Below, in pieces: positions 16,854-27,861 of a stretch of 64,000 nt of DNA. Position 1 is the first letter of the stretch, and each line of letters opens with the position of its first letter. The notes below the pieces were generated by a model that searched no databases, was not told the DNA's origin, and saw only the letters and a list, made by a program, of their open reading frames with translations. Source of the DNA: JACPRL01 sp035573715 (lineage in GTDB: Bacteria; Acidobacteriota; Terriglobia; Acidiferrales; 2-02-FULL-67-57); contig DATLZZ010000019.1 of assembly GCA_035573715.1 (NCBI GenBank), forward strand, positions 1-64,000. The letters are read 5' to 3'. Both the position numbers and the translations under genes were made by a program.

Positions 16854-18000
16854 GGATTTCCTCAAAGGCCTCGTGCAGTCGCGGATCGCCTTCCGGCAGC
16901 AGCGGCCGGCTCTTCAGATGACGAATGTAGAACGCCAGCCAGAAGCCGCCGATGGCAATCGGAGCAGCCACGTCCAGCCAGTGGAGCGAAATCTGCGGCC
17001 GGAACGACGGCTGCACAATCCAGAACAACTCCACCAGCCGCATGAACAGCACCCACCCTGCCACAATCGCCAGCAGCCGCGCCCGCCGCTTCACGAACCG
17101 CGACAGCAGAATCACAAACGGCACCGCAAACCCGAACACGAACAGCGCCACCGCCACCCACTGCCACCCGCCCTCGCTGCGGGCCTTGTACCAGGTAATC
17201 GTCTCGGGCAGGTTGCCCGACCAGATGATGAGGAACTGCGAAAACGAAACGTAGGCCCAGATCATCGTGAAGGCCAGCATCAGGTTGCCGAGGTCGTGGA
17301 GGTGCGCCGGGCGGACGACCTCGGCGAGCGGCTTGTGCTCGGCGAGTCGCCGCGTCGCCAGGATGGAAAAGGCGATGGTGCTCAGCACCTGCCCGGCGAT
17401 GAAGATGAGAGCGAAAATGGTCGAGTACCAGTGCGGGTCGATGGACATCACCCAATCCACGGTGGCGAAAGTAACGGTGAACCCGTAGGCGAGCAAGCCC
17501 GGCGGGCCGGAGTTGCTCAGGCGCTTGGCCAGGGCGGGGGCGCGGCTCGAGTCGAGCTCTTTCGACCACCGGCTGAGCAGCGTCGCAATCGCAATCCAGG
17601 CGACAAAGTAGAACACCGCCCGCCCGATGAAAAACTCTGTGTTCAGGTAAACGCTTTTCTGCTGCAGCACCGGGTCGGCGGCCACCGCGTCGGCGTGCGT
17701 CCATTCATAGAGCGCGTGCATACCCACGAGCAGCGGCAGAAACAACACCGCCATCAGCGGTAGCGTGCGCGTCCCGGCTTCTACGATCCGTTGCACCACG
17801 AATCCCCAGCCGGCGCCGAAGATGTGGTGCAGCAGCAGCACGGCAAAGCAGCCCAGGCTGATGCCGGTCCAGAACAAGAAGCCCACCAGGTAGGAGCGGT
17901 AGAACTGGTACGGCGTCATCACGGCTCCCACGACGCAGAGTACCGCCGCGACGCCACCCACGATGAGGGCGGCCCGCTGGAGGCGGTCGAGTTCGAGCAT
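16843..18000 (-). CDS. actF: Alternative complex III subunit ActF
   Basis: This 385-residue membrane protein has about ten helices and belongs to the ActF family, related to ActC/NrfD. It is a membrane quinol-binding-type subunit of alternative complex III, the bc1-independent quinol:cytochrome c oxidoreductase. Typical stretches are SYLVGFLFWTGISLGCFAVL and LHDLGNLMLAFTMIWAYVSF followed by SQFLIIWSGNLPEE-like sequence (SGNLPETITWY). It follows ActE by five bases. Confidence 0.93.
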   Translation of the reverse strand: MLELDRLQRAALIVGGVAAVLCVVGAVMTPYQFYRSYLVGFLFWTGISLGCFAVLLLHHIFGAGWGFVVQRIVEAGTRTLPLMAVLFLPLLVGMHALYEWTHADAVAADPVLQQKSVYLNTEFFIGRAVFYFVAWIAIATLLSRWSKELDSSRAPALAKRLSNSGPPGLLAYGFTVTFATVDWVMSIDPHWYSTIFALIFIAGQVLSTIAFSILATRRLAEHKPLAEVVRPAHLHDLGNLMLAFTMIWAYVSFSQFLIIWSGNLPETITWYKARSEGGWQWVAVALFVFGFAVPFVILLSRFVKRRARLLAIVAGWVLFMRLVELFWIVQPSFRPQISLHWLDVAAPIAIGGFWLAFYIRHLKSRPLLPEGDPRLHEAFEEIHAH

Positions 18001-18005
18001 TCCGT

Positions 18006-18605
18006 TCAGCGTTGCCTCTGCTCCAACTTCTTCAACTCTTCCGGCGGAACTTCCGCCGGGGTGGCGCGCTGGCTCAGTTGCAGCGCGCGGATGTAGGCCA
18101 CGACCGCCCAGCGGTCCCGCGCGTCCAGTTGGGCGGCATAGTCCGGCATCGCCCCCAGGCCGTTGGTCATCACGTCGAAGTAGTGCCCGACCGGCGCCTG
18201 CCGCAGCCGGTCAATGTGCAGCGAGGGCGGCTGGCGGTAGCCGCGAAGCACAATCATGCCGTTGCCGTTGCCGACGCGGTCGTGGCAGGGCGCGCAGTAA
18301 ATGTTGTAGCGGTCGCGCCCGCGCTCGAGCACCGCGCGGTCCACAGGAAAGGGAAACGTCGTCACCAGTTGCCCGTTCACCCGCCCGGTGTAGAGGTGCG
18401 GGTCGTCGTTGAGCTGCCCCCGCGCAATCGTCCCCGGCACCGGCGGCCGCGCCGAGCGGCCGTCGTCGAAGAACTCGCTCGGCGCGTACGGCTTCTTGCG
18501 CGGCTGGTTGTACATATCCTGCCGGCAGCCGACGAAAAGCACGGCAACCGCCAGCAGCAGCGCGCCCGCTTTGTGTTTCTCAATGCTCAACGTCGTAGAC
18601 TCCAT
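18006..18605 (-). CDS. actE: Alternative complex III subunit ActE, mono-heme cytochrome c lipoprotein
   Basis: This 199-residue protein has a lipoprotein-type signal ending AVLFVGC and one heme c site, IYCAPCHDRVGNGNG. A probable axial Met lies in GLGAMPDY. In ACIII, ActE is the periplasmic mono-heme cytochrome that passes electrons toward the oxidase. It overlaps the end of actD by 26 bases, and that start was kept because the signal sequence lies directly after it. Confidence 0.92.
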   Translation of the reverse strand: MESTTLSIEKHKAGALLLAVAVLFVGCRQDMYNQPRKKPYAPSEFFDDGRSARPPVPGTIARGQLNDDPHLYTGRVNGQLVTTFPFPVDRAVLERGRDRYNIYCAPCHDRVGNGNGMIVLRGYRQPPSLHIDRLRQAPVGHYFDVMTNGLGAMPDYAAQLDARDRWAVVAYIRALQLSQRATPAEVPPEELKKLEQRQR

Positions 18606-19125
18606 AGGTGGTCAGGCTTTGCAAGAAGCTGCGCGTCTTCTGCAGTTCGAACAGCGGGTCGCGCGACTCCACCAACAGGAAGAAGCGGTCGCGCGACGCA
18701 AACGCAAACTGCTCGACGTTGAACAGCGGATGGTAGGGCATCGGCAGCCCGTTCAGCGCCAGCATCCCCAGTACCGCCGCCAGCGCCGCGAACAGCACCG
18801 TGCACTCGAACGTAATGGCGATGAACGACGGCCAACTGTTCAGCGGCCGCCCGCCGATGTTGACCGGGTAATACATCGTCGCCGCCCAGTACTGGAGCGC
18901 GAACCCGACCAGGCAGCCGGTGAAGCCGCCAATGAGCACAATCAACGGCAGCCGCGTGTGGTGGTGCCCGATGGCTTCCGCCAGGCCTTCGACCGGGTAG
19001 GGGGCGAAGGCGTCGATGTTGCGATAGCCCGCGGCGTGCGTCTTGCGCGCTGCCTCCAGCAGCTCCTCGGGCGTGTGAAACTCCGCCACCAGCCCGTAGA
19101 GCGGCGCGCGCGTCTTCGAGCCCAT
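18580..19125 (-). CDS. actD: Alternative complex III subunit ActD (DUF3341)
   Basis: This 181-residue protein has two membrane helices and the DUF3341 fold that defines ActD, with YGLVAEFHTPEELLEAARKT near the start and GLPMPYHPLFNVEQFAFAS toward the end. It is a structural subunit of the ACIII membrane arm. The start codon directly follows the actC stop. Confidence 0.92.
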   Translation of the reverse strand: MGSKTRAPLYGLVAEFHTPEELLEAARKTHAAGYRNIDAFAPYPVEGLAEAIGHHHTRLPLIVLIGGFTGCLVGFALQYWAATMYYPVNIGGRPLNSWPSFIAITFECTVLFAALAAVLGMLALNGLPMPYHPLFNVEQFAFASRDRFFLLVESRDPLFELQKTRSFLQSLTTYGVYDVEH

Positions 19126-20510
<1,385 letters not shown>

Positions 20511-20511
<1 letters not shown>

Positions 20512-23507
20512 TACTTTTTCTCCAGCTCAGGATTCGGATTGCGCAGCCGGGCCAGGTAGGTCGTCCGCGGGCGCGTGTTGAGGTTGGCCAGCAGCGCGTA
20601 GTGGCGCTTCTCGGCGCGCAGTTCGGAGACGCGGCTCTTGGGGTCGTTGAGGTTGCCGAAGACGATGGCCTGGGTCGGGCACACCTGCTGGCAGGCGGTC
20701 TGGATTTCGCCGTCACGCGCGGCGCGGTCCTGCTTTTCGGCGCCGATCTTTGCTTCCTGAATCCGCTGCACGCAGTAGGTGCACTTCTCCATCACGCCGC
20801 GCATGCGCACGGTGACGTCGGGGTTGCGCAGCAGCTTCAGTACCGGCGTGGTGTCGTCGTTGTACTTGAGGAAGTTGAAGCGGCGCACCTTGTAAGGACA
20901 GTTGTTCGAGCAGTAGCGCGTGCCGACGCAGCGGTTGTAGACCATGTCGTTCAAGCCTTCGTCGCTGTGGACGGTGGCGGCCACCGGGCAGACCACTTCG
21001 CAGGGCGCGTTCTCGCAGTGCATGCAAGGGACGGGCTGGTGATAGGTTTCGGGGGCGTCGAGCGCGCCCTTGAAGTAGCGGTCGACCCGCAGCCAGTGCA
21101 TCTCGCGACCGCGCGCCACCTGCTCTTTGCCGACGATGGGGATGTTGTTCTCCGCCTGGCAGGCCACCACGCAGGCGCCGCAGCCGGTGCAGGCGTTGAG
21201 GTCAATCGCCATGCCCCAGGCGTAGCCGTCGTACTTGTGCTCGGGATAGAGGCTCAGGCTGCGCGGCGGCTCTTCACCCATCTCCTGCACGAAGTCGGGA
21301 TGCTTCTGGTATTCCTCAATCGTGCCGGCGCGCACCAGCGCGCGGCCTTCCATGCTGTGGTGGTTCTGTGTGCAGGCCAGCGGGTGGCGCTCGCCGGTCT
21401 GGACGATTTCGACGCCGGTGGCGAACCACGGCGCGGTAGCAGTGCGGATGGCGTAGGCATTGTAGCCAATGCCGGTGCCGATGCGACCGGCGCGCGTGCG
21501 CCCGTAGCCGAGGAAAACGGTGACGGAATCATCGGCGTGGCCGGGCGAGATCCAGACCGGCGCGCGCACCCTGCGGCCCTCGTGGCGAATCTCCACCACA
21601 TCTTCGTTGGTCACTCCCAGCCGCTGCGCCGTCGCCGGGCTCAGCAGGCAGGGGTTGTCCCAGGTGAGCTTGGTCAACGGCTTCGGCAGCTCCTGCAGCC
21701 AACCATTGTTGGCGAACCGCCCGTCGTACACCGTCGGGTCCGCCCGAAACACAACCTCAATCCCTTCGCGAGCCGATTGATTCTCGGCAGCGGCAAGGTT
21801 GGCACCGCGATTGAGTGTTACCTTCTTCGTCGGGAACGATGTGCCTTGGATGAGCCCGTCATGCACCGCGCGCCGCCAGAACGACTCAAAGTCCTTGGCG
21901 CCGCTCTTGGACTTCCAGTAGTCGCGGATGATGTCATAGGCTGAAGCGCCGGGCTGGCCATTTAGCGCTGCGAGCAGCTCATAGGCCGACTTCCCGCCGT
22001 AAAGCGGTGCAATCAGCGGTTGCTGGATGGTTACGGTGCCGTCATAGGCGCGTGCGTCGCCCCAGGCTTCGAGGTAATGCGCCTCCGGAATGTGCCAATG
22101 GCAGAGGTACGAGGTTTCGTCTTCGTAGAGGCTGAGGTGAGCTCGGAACGGAACCTTCTCCAATTTCGCGGCGAAGCCAACATCGGCCGGGGCGTTGTAA
22201 ACCGGGTTACCGCCCAGAATGACCAATAGTTCGACCTTGCCTGCCAGCATGTCCTCAGCGAGCTCTCGCATGGATCCGCTGGCAGTGAATCTGTATGTGT
22301 CGAGGGGATCGGTATAGAAAACCGTGTTTTCCAAGTTGCCGAGGTGCCAGTTGATGTAGTGCACCTGGTCATGCACCCACGGGTGCTGACCATCACCGGC
22401 CACCACGATGCTCTTGGCCGTGTGTTTCTTCAAGTCCTCCGCCAGGGCGTCAGCCCAGAGCTTTTGCTCGACGGTAAGAGCACTGAAATCAGCGTGCGAG
22501 CCGACGCTGGATGCCAGTTTGGTCGCCAGATAGTCTGTTAGTAATGCCACCCGGCCCGACGGAAGTGGTAAGCGGTGGTCGGCCAGGGCGCCGGTGAGGC
22601 TGGGCGTGCTCTCGACTACATAAAGGCGGTTCATCTCGCCGCCAGCAAGGCCGGCGCGGCGGCGCTGCATGAAGTCGCGTGCGTAGCGCACACTGCCCGG
22701 GCCGCTGCCCAGGAAGTCGGCGTCGAGGCTGAGCACCACGCCGGCTTTGTCGAACCGATATTGCGTTTCGACCACTTGGCCAAACGCCAGCCGCGCACCC
22801 TCGCGGGCGTTGTCGCGGTTCACGGGCTCGTACTGGTGCCACCTGGCTTCGGGGTACTTGGCCAGAAGCGCTTGAATCTGGCGGGCGAGCGTGGGTGAGG
22901 TAACGGTCTCAGTCAGGAGGCGCAGGCCGGCGCCGCGCTTGGCGGCCTGGTTGGCGAGCGCACGGTTGAGCGCCGCCAGAAACGCGCTCCAGGTGCTGAT
23001 GCGCCCAGCCTCAAGTACGACTTGCGAGCGGTCGGGGTCATATAGAGAAAGGATGGACGCCTGCGCAAATGCGTCGGTCGCGCCCAGGCTGGCGGGATGC
23101 AGCTCGTTGCCTTCAATCTTGGTTGGCCGCCCGAGGTGGCTTTCGACCAGCAAGCCAGTGGCGTAGCCGCTCAGGGTCATCGCCGTGGCGTAGTAGAGCG
23201 GCCGTCCGGGGATGAACTGCTCGGGCTGGCGCACGTAGGGCACGATGCTCTCGGTCGGCTGGCGCGTGCAGGCGGTCGACAAGCCGGCGAGCGCCAGCGA
23301 CGCCGCCATCAGTTGCAGGAATCGCCGCCGGCCGATGGGGTCGTTCCACTCCGAAGCGTTCTCGGGAAACTCGCGGTGAAGGTACTCTTCGAACTCCGGC
23401 GTCTGCGCCAGCTCTTCGAGGCTGCGCCAGTAGTCGGGGCCGCGCTTGGCGGCCAGGCGGGCGCGCAGCGCGTCGAGCTCGAGCGGCTGTCGTTGGTGTG
23501 CGCTCAT
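20511..23507 (-). CDS. actB: Alternative complex III subunit ActB, iron-sulfur/molybdopterin-like
   Basis: This 998-residue periplasm-facing subunit has a twin-arginine-like N-terminus (GRRRFLQLMAASLALAGLS) ending in a lipobox-like TAC. A molybdopterin oxidoreductase-like domain that carries no cofactor in known ACIII structures follows. The C-terminal ferredoxin domain carries four cysteine clusters: CTGCGACVVAC, CMHCENAPCEVVC, CVGTRYCSNNC and CTYCVQRIQ with CQQVC. The start at ATG 23507 overlaps the ActA stop (ATGA), which supports it over an ATG six codons upstream. ActB relays electrons from quinol to the heme subunits. Confidence 0.95.
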
Positions 23508-24154
23508 CGGTGGCAGGTCGAGCAACTCGTCAGCTTGCGAATCTGGTACTGCTTCACCAGCTCGGCGCCGCGCGCCTCCTGGTCAGGCGGTGGCGTCCAG
23601 GCCATGTCGAAGACGGCCTCGCGCGGCCGGACGTACTTCTCCGGCTGGCGGTGGCAGTTGAGGCACCACTCCATTTGCAGCGAACTCACGCTCCACATCA
23701 GCGGCATCTGGTCGACCTGCCCGTGGCAGGTGGAGCAACCTATGCCTTTCGCCACGTGGATGCTGTGGTTGAAGAACACAAAGTCGGGCAGGTCGTGCAC
23801 CCGCACCCAGCGAATGGACTCATCGGTGCGAAAGCTCTCTCGGACCGGCTCCAGCATCGGCGCCTGCGCCCAGATCTGCGAATGGCAGTTCATGCAGGTC
23901 TTGGTGGGCGGGATGCCGGCGAACGAGCTGACCTCGACCGTGGTGTGGCAGTAGCGGCAGTCAATCCCCATCCCGGCGACGTGGTGCTTGTGGCTGAACG
24001 GTACCGGCTGGGTGCGGGCGACATAGGCCTGGGTTACGTAGGCCGAGCGGTTGATTTCCAGGATCGCCCAGCCCGCTCCCGCCAGGATGAAGACGAACCC
24101 GAAGATGCTGAGCCGGGAAAGAGTGTTCGTGCTGGGATGAAAGACTTGTGCCAT
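23504..24154 (-). CDS. actA: Alternative complex III subunit ActA, pentaheme cytochrome c
   Basis: This 216-residue protein has one N-terminal membrane helix and five CxxCH heme sites: CRYCH, CMNCH, CSTCH, CLNCH and a final CSTCH that is one residue from the C-terminus. This is the first gene of the ACIII operon and carries a GGAGGA ribosome-binding site immediately upstream. ActA is the multiheme electron-transfer subunit. The very short tail after the last heme is unusual-looking but fits the stop position. Confidence 0.94.
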   Translation of the reverse strand: MAQVFHPSTNTLSRLSIFGFVFILAGAGWAILEINRSAYVTQAYVARTQPVPFSHKHHVAGMGIDCRYCHTTVEVSSFAGIPPTKTCMNCHSQIWAQAPMLEPVRESFRTDESIRWVRVHDLPDFVFFNHSIHVAKGIGCSTCHGQVDQMPLMWSVSSLQMEWCLNCHRQPEKYVRPREAVFDMAWTPPPDQEARGAELVKQYQIRKLTSCSTCHR

Positions 24155-24251
24155 TCCTCCAGCCGCCCTCCGGCGAGATTGGCTCTCGCAGAGTTACACG
24201 GTCTGCCGTTTGAGCTCTACCTGCTGAGAAGCACCCGGACGCAGAGCCGAC

Positions 24252-24280
24252 ACCATACCAAATAGGCCGCAGACCGGCAA
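24252..24280 (-). promoter_or_regulatory. Candidate promoter of the ACIII-caa3 operon
   Basis: On the minus strand a TTGCCG (24275-24280) is separated by 17 bases from TATGGT (24252-24257), giving a leader of about 90 bases before actA. The region between 24155 and 24430 is otherwise a non-coding divergent intergenic stretch in which I see no other structure. Confidence 0.4.
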
Positions 24281-24430
24281 GGGAAGCGGTGACATTTCGC
24301 CCAGTCTGCGCCAGCCTCCCTAGTGACAGAAACGTCGCAGGCCGCCGCTTTGGTTAAGCGGCTGGAAGCGGGCAGGTTAGAGGGCAGCCAGGTGGCACGC
24401 CGCGTGCTCTCGCAACAGGCGGAGGCGTCT

Positions 24431-24985
24431 ATGAGCACCTGGGAGATTGTCATCTGGGCCGCCATTCTGGCCGCGGCGGCGGCGTGGCCGCTCTATCGCT
24501 TGGCCTTGGCGGTGCGAACCTATCTGCGGTTCCGCGGAAAGCGCTTGGTCATCTGCCCGGAGAACCAAGCGGCGGCCGCCGTCCACGTGGCGGCCGGCAA
24601 GGCAGCGGTGAAGACCTTTGCCGGAATGCGCGACCTCCGTCTCGATCAGTGCTCGCGCTGGCCGGAGCGCCAGGGCTGCGGGCAGGATTGCCTGAGCCAG
24701 GTCGAGGCCGACCCTGACGCCTGCCTGGTGTGGAACATCGTCCACCAGTGGTATGCCGATAAGAAGTGCGCCCTTTGCGGCAAGCCCTTCACTCACATCA
24801 GTTGGCACGACCATCGCCCGGCACTGATTGACTCCCAAGGGAAAACGGTGCAGTGGAGCGAGGTAGCGCCGGAGGAACTGCCGCGCTACTTTGCCACTCA
24901 CTGGCCGGTTTGCTGGGACTGCCACATCGCCCAGACCTTGCGCCGCGAGCACCCCGAGCTCATCACCGACCGCCGCCCTCACTGA
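24431..24985 (+). CDS. Membrane-anchored cysteine-rich protein of unknown function
   Basis: This 184-residue protein has one N-terminal membrane helix (IVIWAAILAAAAAWPLYRLA) and a soluble domain with three cysteine groups: CSRWPERQGCGQDC, CALCGKPF and CWDCHIA. The last fits a CxxCH heme c motif, but the CxxC before it looks like a zinc ribbon, so a metal-binding or redox role is only a guess. Its start ATG 24431 directly precedes the membrane helix. The gene is divergent from actA, which hints at a respiratory or maturation role. Confidence 0.7.
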   Translation: MSTWEIVIWAAILAAAAAWPLYRLALAVRTYLRFRGKRLVICPENQAAAAVHVAAGKAAVKTFAGMRDLRLDQCSRWPERQGCGQDCLSQVEADPDACLVWNIVHQWYADKKCALCGKPFTHISWHDHRPALIDSQGKTVQWSEVAPEELPRYFATHWPVCWDCHIAQTLRREHPELITDRRPH

Positions 24986-25004
24986 GCGGCGGTCGCGACT
25001 CCAT

Positions 25005-25619
25005 TTACTGCTGGACTTCGATCCCCAGCTCGGCGCCCATCTCGCGGTAGCACTTCTGCCACTCCTTCATCACTCGCTCCATCTCGCGGGACTGCTCTTG
25101 GAGCCGCTTGCGGTCTGGATCCGCCTGCGCGAGTTCCTTTTCCATGGCCTGTAGCTGAGTGTGCAGGCGCTCGCGGGATTGCTCCATGTGACGGATCCTC
25201 TCCTGCACGCCCGCTTTCTGGTCGTCGCTCAGGCCTTGCATAAACCGCTCGTGCTCCTGCTGCAGGAGGCGGACTTGCTCCTGCAAACGGGCGTGCTGCT
25301 GGCGGAACTCCTCGTTGTTGTAGCCGCCGCCCTTGGCCGCCTGGGCCATCTGGCGGGCCTGCGTGCGGACCCGGTCGGTCGTTTGCGTGCAGGTGCGGTA
25401 CTGGTCGCGCTGCCAGTCGGTGGCCTGGATCCGCAGCCGCTGCTGGTCGCGGTCGCGTTGCTGTTGCCCCGCGCCCTGCTGTTGGCCTGCTCCCCGCTGT
25501 TTCGCGCCCTGCGGCCCTCCTTGACCTCCGCCACCACCGCCGCGCCCTTGGGACCACACTGCAGGCGCCAGCGACAGGGCGGTGAGTACTGCTAGACTCA
25601 TCAGTCCGTTCTTTCTCAT
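25005..25619 (-). CDS. Exported Gln-rich coiled-coil protein
   Basis: This 204-residue protein begins with a clear signal peptide (MRKNGLMSLAVLTALSLAPA) followed by a glycine- and glutamine-rich low-complexity segment (GRGGGGGGQGG, then repeats of AGQQQ). A long charged coiled coil rich in Gln, Glu and Arg forms the rest. The start ATG 25619 has a perfect AAGGAGGAAG ribosome-binding site. The fold recalls periplasmic Spy/CpxP-like helical proteins, but no LTxxQ motif is seen. The function is unknown. Confidence 0.7.
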   Translation of the reverse strand: MRKNGLMSLAVLTALSLAPAVWSQGRGGGGGGQGGPQGAKQRGAGQQQGAGQQQRDRDQQRLRIQATDWQRDQYRTCTQTTDRVRTQARQMAQAAKGGGYNNEEFRQQHARLQEQVRLLQQEHERFMQGLSDDQKAGVQERIRHMEQSRERLHTQLQAMEKELAQADPDRKRLQEQSREMERVMKEWQKCYREMGAELGIEVQQ

Positions 25620-25743
25620 ACTTCCTCCTTGCTCCGCCCATGGAGTTCGAACCCCGGCGCCCGGCAAGGGTTGCTCAGATTGAAAGGAAATCGCGAGAGG
25701 ACAGAATGTCCGCCTGTGGTGAATCTCTTCAGCTCGCGCCGGA

Positions 25744-25962
25744 TTACTTCTTGCGCGACCAGACCAGCAGCACGACGCCAGCCGCCAGGGTCAGCCCGGC
25801 AGCGACGGGGGGGACCTGATACTCCTCCTGGGTTTCTACTTCGGCGCGCAGCGGCCCCACTTGCATGATTTCTTTTTTCTTGGTGTAGGGGATGCCAGGA
25901 TGAATCAGGGTCGCAATGCCCAGCACCGCCAGCACAATCCCGGCGATCAGCTTGATCTTCAT
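25744..25962 (-). CDS. Small two-helix membrane protein
   Basis: This 72-residue protein has two membrane helices, IAGIVLAVLGIATLIHPGI and AAGLTLAAGVVLLVWSRKK. A short charged loop separates them. It resembles small conserved inner-membrane proteins of unknown role (DUF3185-like), without firm assignment. Its ATG overlaps the upstream gene's stop by four bases, so the two are co-translated. Confidence 0.7.
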   Translation of the reverse strand: MKIKLIAGIVLAVLGIATLIHPGIPYTKKKEIMQVGPLRAEVETQEEYQVPPVAAGLTLAAGVVLLVWSRKK

Positions 25963-26438
25963 TCCACCTCCGCCGGATTGGTGACGTTGTCGAGCTCCAG
26001 CGCCCGCCCGAAAGCGTAGCCGGCTTGCAGGGGTTCGTTGAGGGTCTCGTTCTGCTGATCAAGCACGCGGCCGTTGACGGTCACCGTCCAAGTCATCTTG
26101 GCGCCCACCGGCGCCGTGTCGCTGCTGGCGCTGAGGTAGAGGCTGCCCGTGGGCGGAACGTCAATCGTCCAACTGTGCCGCCCCGGTTGAACCTCTTCGC
26201 TTGTTTCCAGCGAGCGATCCTCGATCCCGAAAGCGGCGTACATCCGCGTCGCGATACTGGTTTCGAGCTCAATCGTCAGCGTGGCTCCACCTTCCCAGAC
26301 TTTAGCGGGGATGCGATCGGCGCTCTGCGAAGTTGTGTCGCTCTTGTCGCCGCGCAGCGTCCACCACGCCAACATCACGATCACACCCAAAACCGCCAGG
26401 CCCGCTCGAATGGCTAGGTTTTTTATCGCTCCTCCCAA
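25959..26438 (-). CDS. Hypothetical membrane-anchored beta-rich protein
   Basis: This 159-residue protein has one N-terminal helix (LAIRAGLAVLGVIVMLAWW) and a predicted all-beta extracytoplasmic domain (WEGGATLTIELETS, GRHSWTIDVPPTGSLYLSAS, TVTVNGRVLDQQ). I recognise no family. It is paired by ATGA overlap with the small two-helix protein and may act with it. Confidence 0.65.
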   Translation of the reverse strand: MGGAIKNLAIRAGLAVLGVIVMLAWWTLRGDKSDTTSQSADRIPAKVWEGGATLTIELETSIATRMYAAFGIEDRSLETSEEVQPGRHSWTIDVPPTGSLYLSASSDTAPVGAKMTWTVTVNGRVLDQQNETLNEPLQAGYAFGRALELDNVTNPAEVE

Positions 26439-26537
26439 CAGGCGCGCATCCTACCGCACGCCGCACTCCGGCACAAGCGCGGCGCTTGACTCGACCCGTG
26501 CCCGAACCTATGATGCGGCGCTACTTGAGTCAACAGT

Positions 26538-27022
26538 ATGCCTGTTGCGGAATTGCGCCCGTTGAGCTTGGGCGAGTTGCTCGGCTCCATTTTCTCGCTC
26601 TACCGCCGCCACCTCTGGGTCTTCGTCGACATTATGGCGCTGCCGATGTCGACTTCGCTGGGGATTAGGCTTTGAAGCGAAGCTGGCAACTGACCAGGGG
26701 GAACCGCCGCCGCATGTTTCTGATTTTTCTCTTGACGGCTGTGATTCAATACGCGGCCATGGCCATCTTTCAGGGACCGTTCTGGATTCCCATGGTGTTG
26801 GCGGGCCGCGACATTGTGTCCGGCCGGGTGCTGCCGTACCTGGCGGGAATCTTCGGCGCGGTGGCGGGTTCGTTTTCGGGGCCGCTGCTGATGGTCGGGT
26901 TGGTGCTACTCTATCTTGATCTGCGTGTGCGCAAGAAGGGCTTCGACCTGCAGATGATGATGAGCGCGGTTGATGCGCAGGCCGCCAGGGTCCTGCCTGC
27001 GGTTGCGGTGGAGGGACGCTGA
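26538..27022 (+). pseudogene. Collapsed paralogue of the membrane protein at 27022
   Basis: The first 45 codons (ELRPLSLGELLGSIFSLYRR) match the N-terminus of the next gene (ELRPLSLGELLDRTFTLYRN). They end at a TGA at 26673-26675. In a different frame from 26672 the sequence resumes as KRSWQLTRGNRRRMFLIFLL and ends YLDLRVRKKGFDLQMMM, matching the C-terminal half of the same neighbour (RRSMELTKG and YFDLRVRKEGFDLKVMM). About 140 codons between the two parts are missing. This is a tandem duplicate with an internal deletion and frame change. The 3' part may still be translated as a short membrane protein. Confidence 0.82.
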
Positions 27023-27861
27023 TGGAAGCAGGACAGGGAATCGCAGCCGCTGAGCTGCGGCCGCTGAGCCTGGGGGAGCTGCTCGACCGTACCTTTACCC
27101 TCTATCGCAACCACTTCTGGTTGTTCGTGGGGCTGATGGCGGTTCCGTATTCGCTGGTTCTGGCTCTGAGCCTTCTTATCCAAGGTCTCAGCGCCGCCGG
27201 GCCGGATATCGGGATGGCTGCCATCGCCGGTGCCGGCCTGCTGATGCTGGTCTTCTTCCTGGCGCTGATTATCGTTTTCGGTCTTACGCAGGCGGCGACC
27301 ATCTTCGCTCTTTCGGAAGTATACCTGGGCCGCTCGACGACGATTCGAGAGACCTACTCGCGCATCTGGGGCGACATCGGCCGGGTCATCTTTGTTCAGA
27401 TTCTCGTCAGCCTCGGTATCTTCGTGGGCATCATTCTGCTGATTGTCCCCGGCATCTGGTTCGCGCTGCGCGCGGCGGTGTCGATTCCGGTGGCCATCAT
27501 TGAAGACCTGCAAGCGGGCGACGCGGTCCGCCGCAGCATGGAGCTGACCAAGGGGTTCACCGGCCGGGTCGCCCTCATCTTTCTGCTGATGCTGATCATC
27601 AGTTGGGTCGCTGCGTTTGTGCTGCAGTTTCCCTTCATGCTCGCCGCGTTTGCCTATGCGGCGTCCGGCAAGACCGTGCCGTACTGGTTGAACATGATTT
27701 CCAGCGTCGCCGACACGGTGGCCAATGTGCTGGCGGGCCCTCTCGGCATCATCGCCTTTTCGGTGCTGTACTTCGATTTGCGCGTCCGCAAGGAAGGGTT
27801 CGACCTGAAGGTGATGATGGATCGGTTGTCGGTCCCAACGCCTCGGGCTCCGTTCGCATGA
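27022..27861 (+). CDS. Polytopic membrane protein (glycerophosphodiesterase membrane-domain-like)
   Basis: This 279-residue protein has about six membrane helices and the layout of the GPDPase_memb family, with ELRPLSLGELLDRTFTLYRN at the N-terminus and YFDLRVRKEGFDL near the C-terminus. No catalytic phosphodiesterase domain is attached. Its ATG overlaps the upstream pseudogene's stop (TGATG) and its own stop overlaps the DUF4129 gene (ATGA). It belongs to a conserved block with DUF4129, DUF4350, MoxR and DUF58 genes of unresolved envelope function. Confidence 0.8.
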   Translation: MEAGQGIAAAELRPLSLGELLDRTFTLYRNHFWLFVGLMAVPYSLVLALSLLIQGLSAAGPDIGMAAIAGAGLLMLVFFLALIIVFGLTQAATIFALSEVYLGRSTTIRETYSRIWGDIGRVIFVQILVSLGIFVGIILLIVPGIWFALRAAVSIPVAIIEDLQAGDAVRRSMELTKGFTGRVALIFLLMLIISWVAAFVLQFPFMLAAFAYAASGKTVPYWLNMISSVADTVANVLAGPLGIIAFSVLYFDLRVRKEGFDLKVMMDRLSVPTPRAPFA

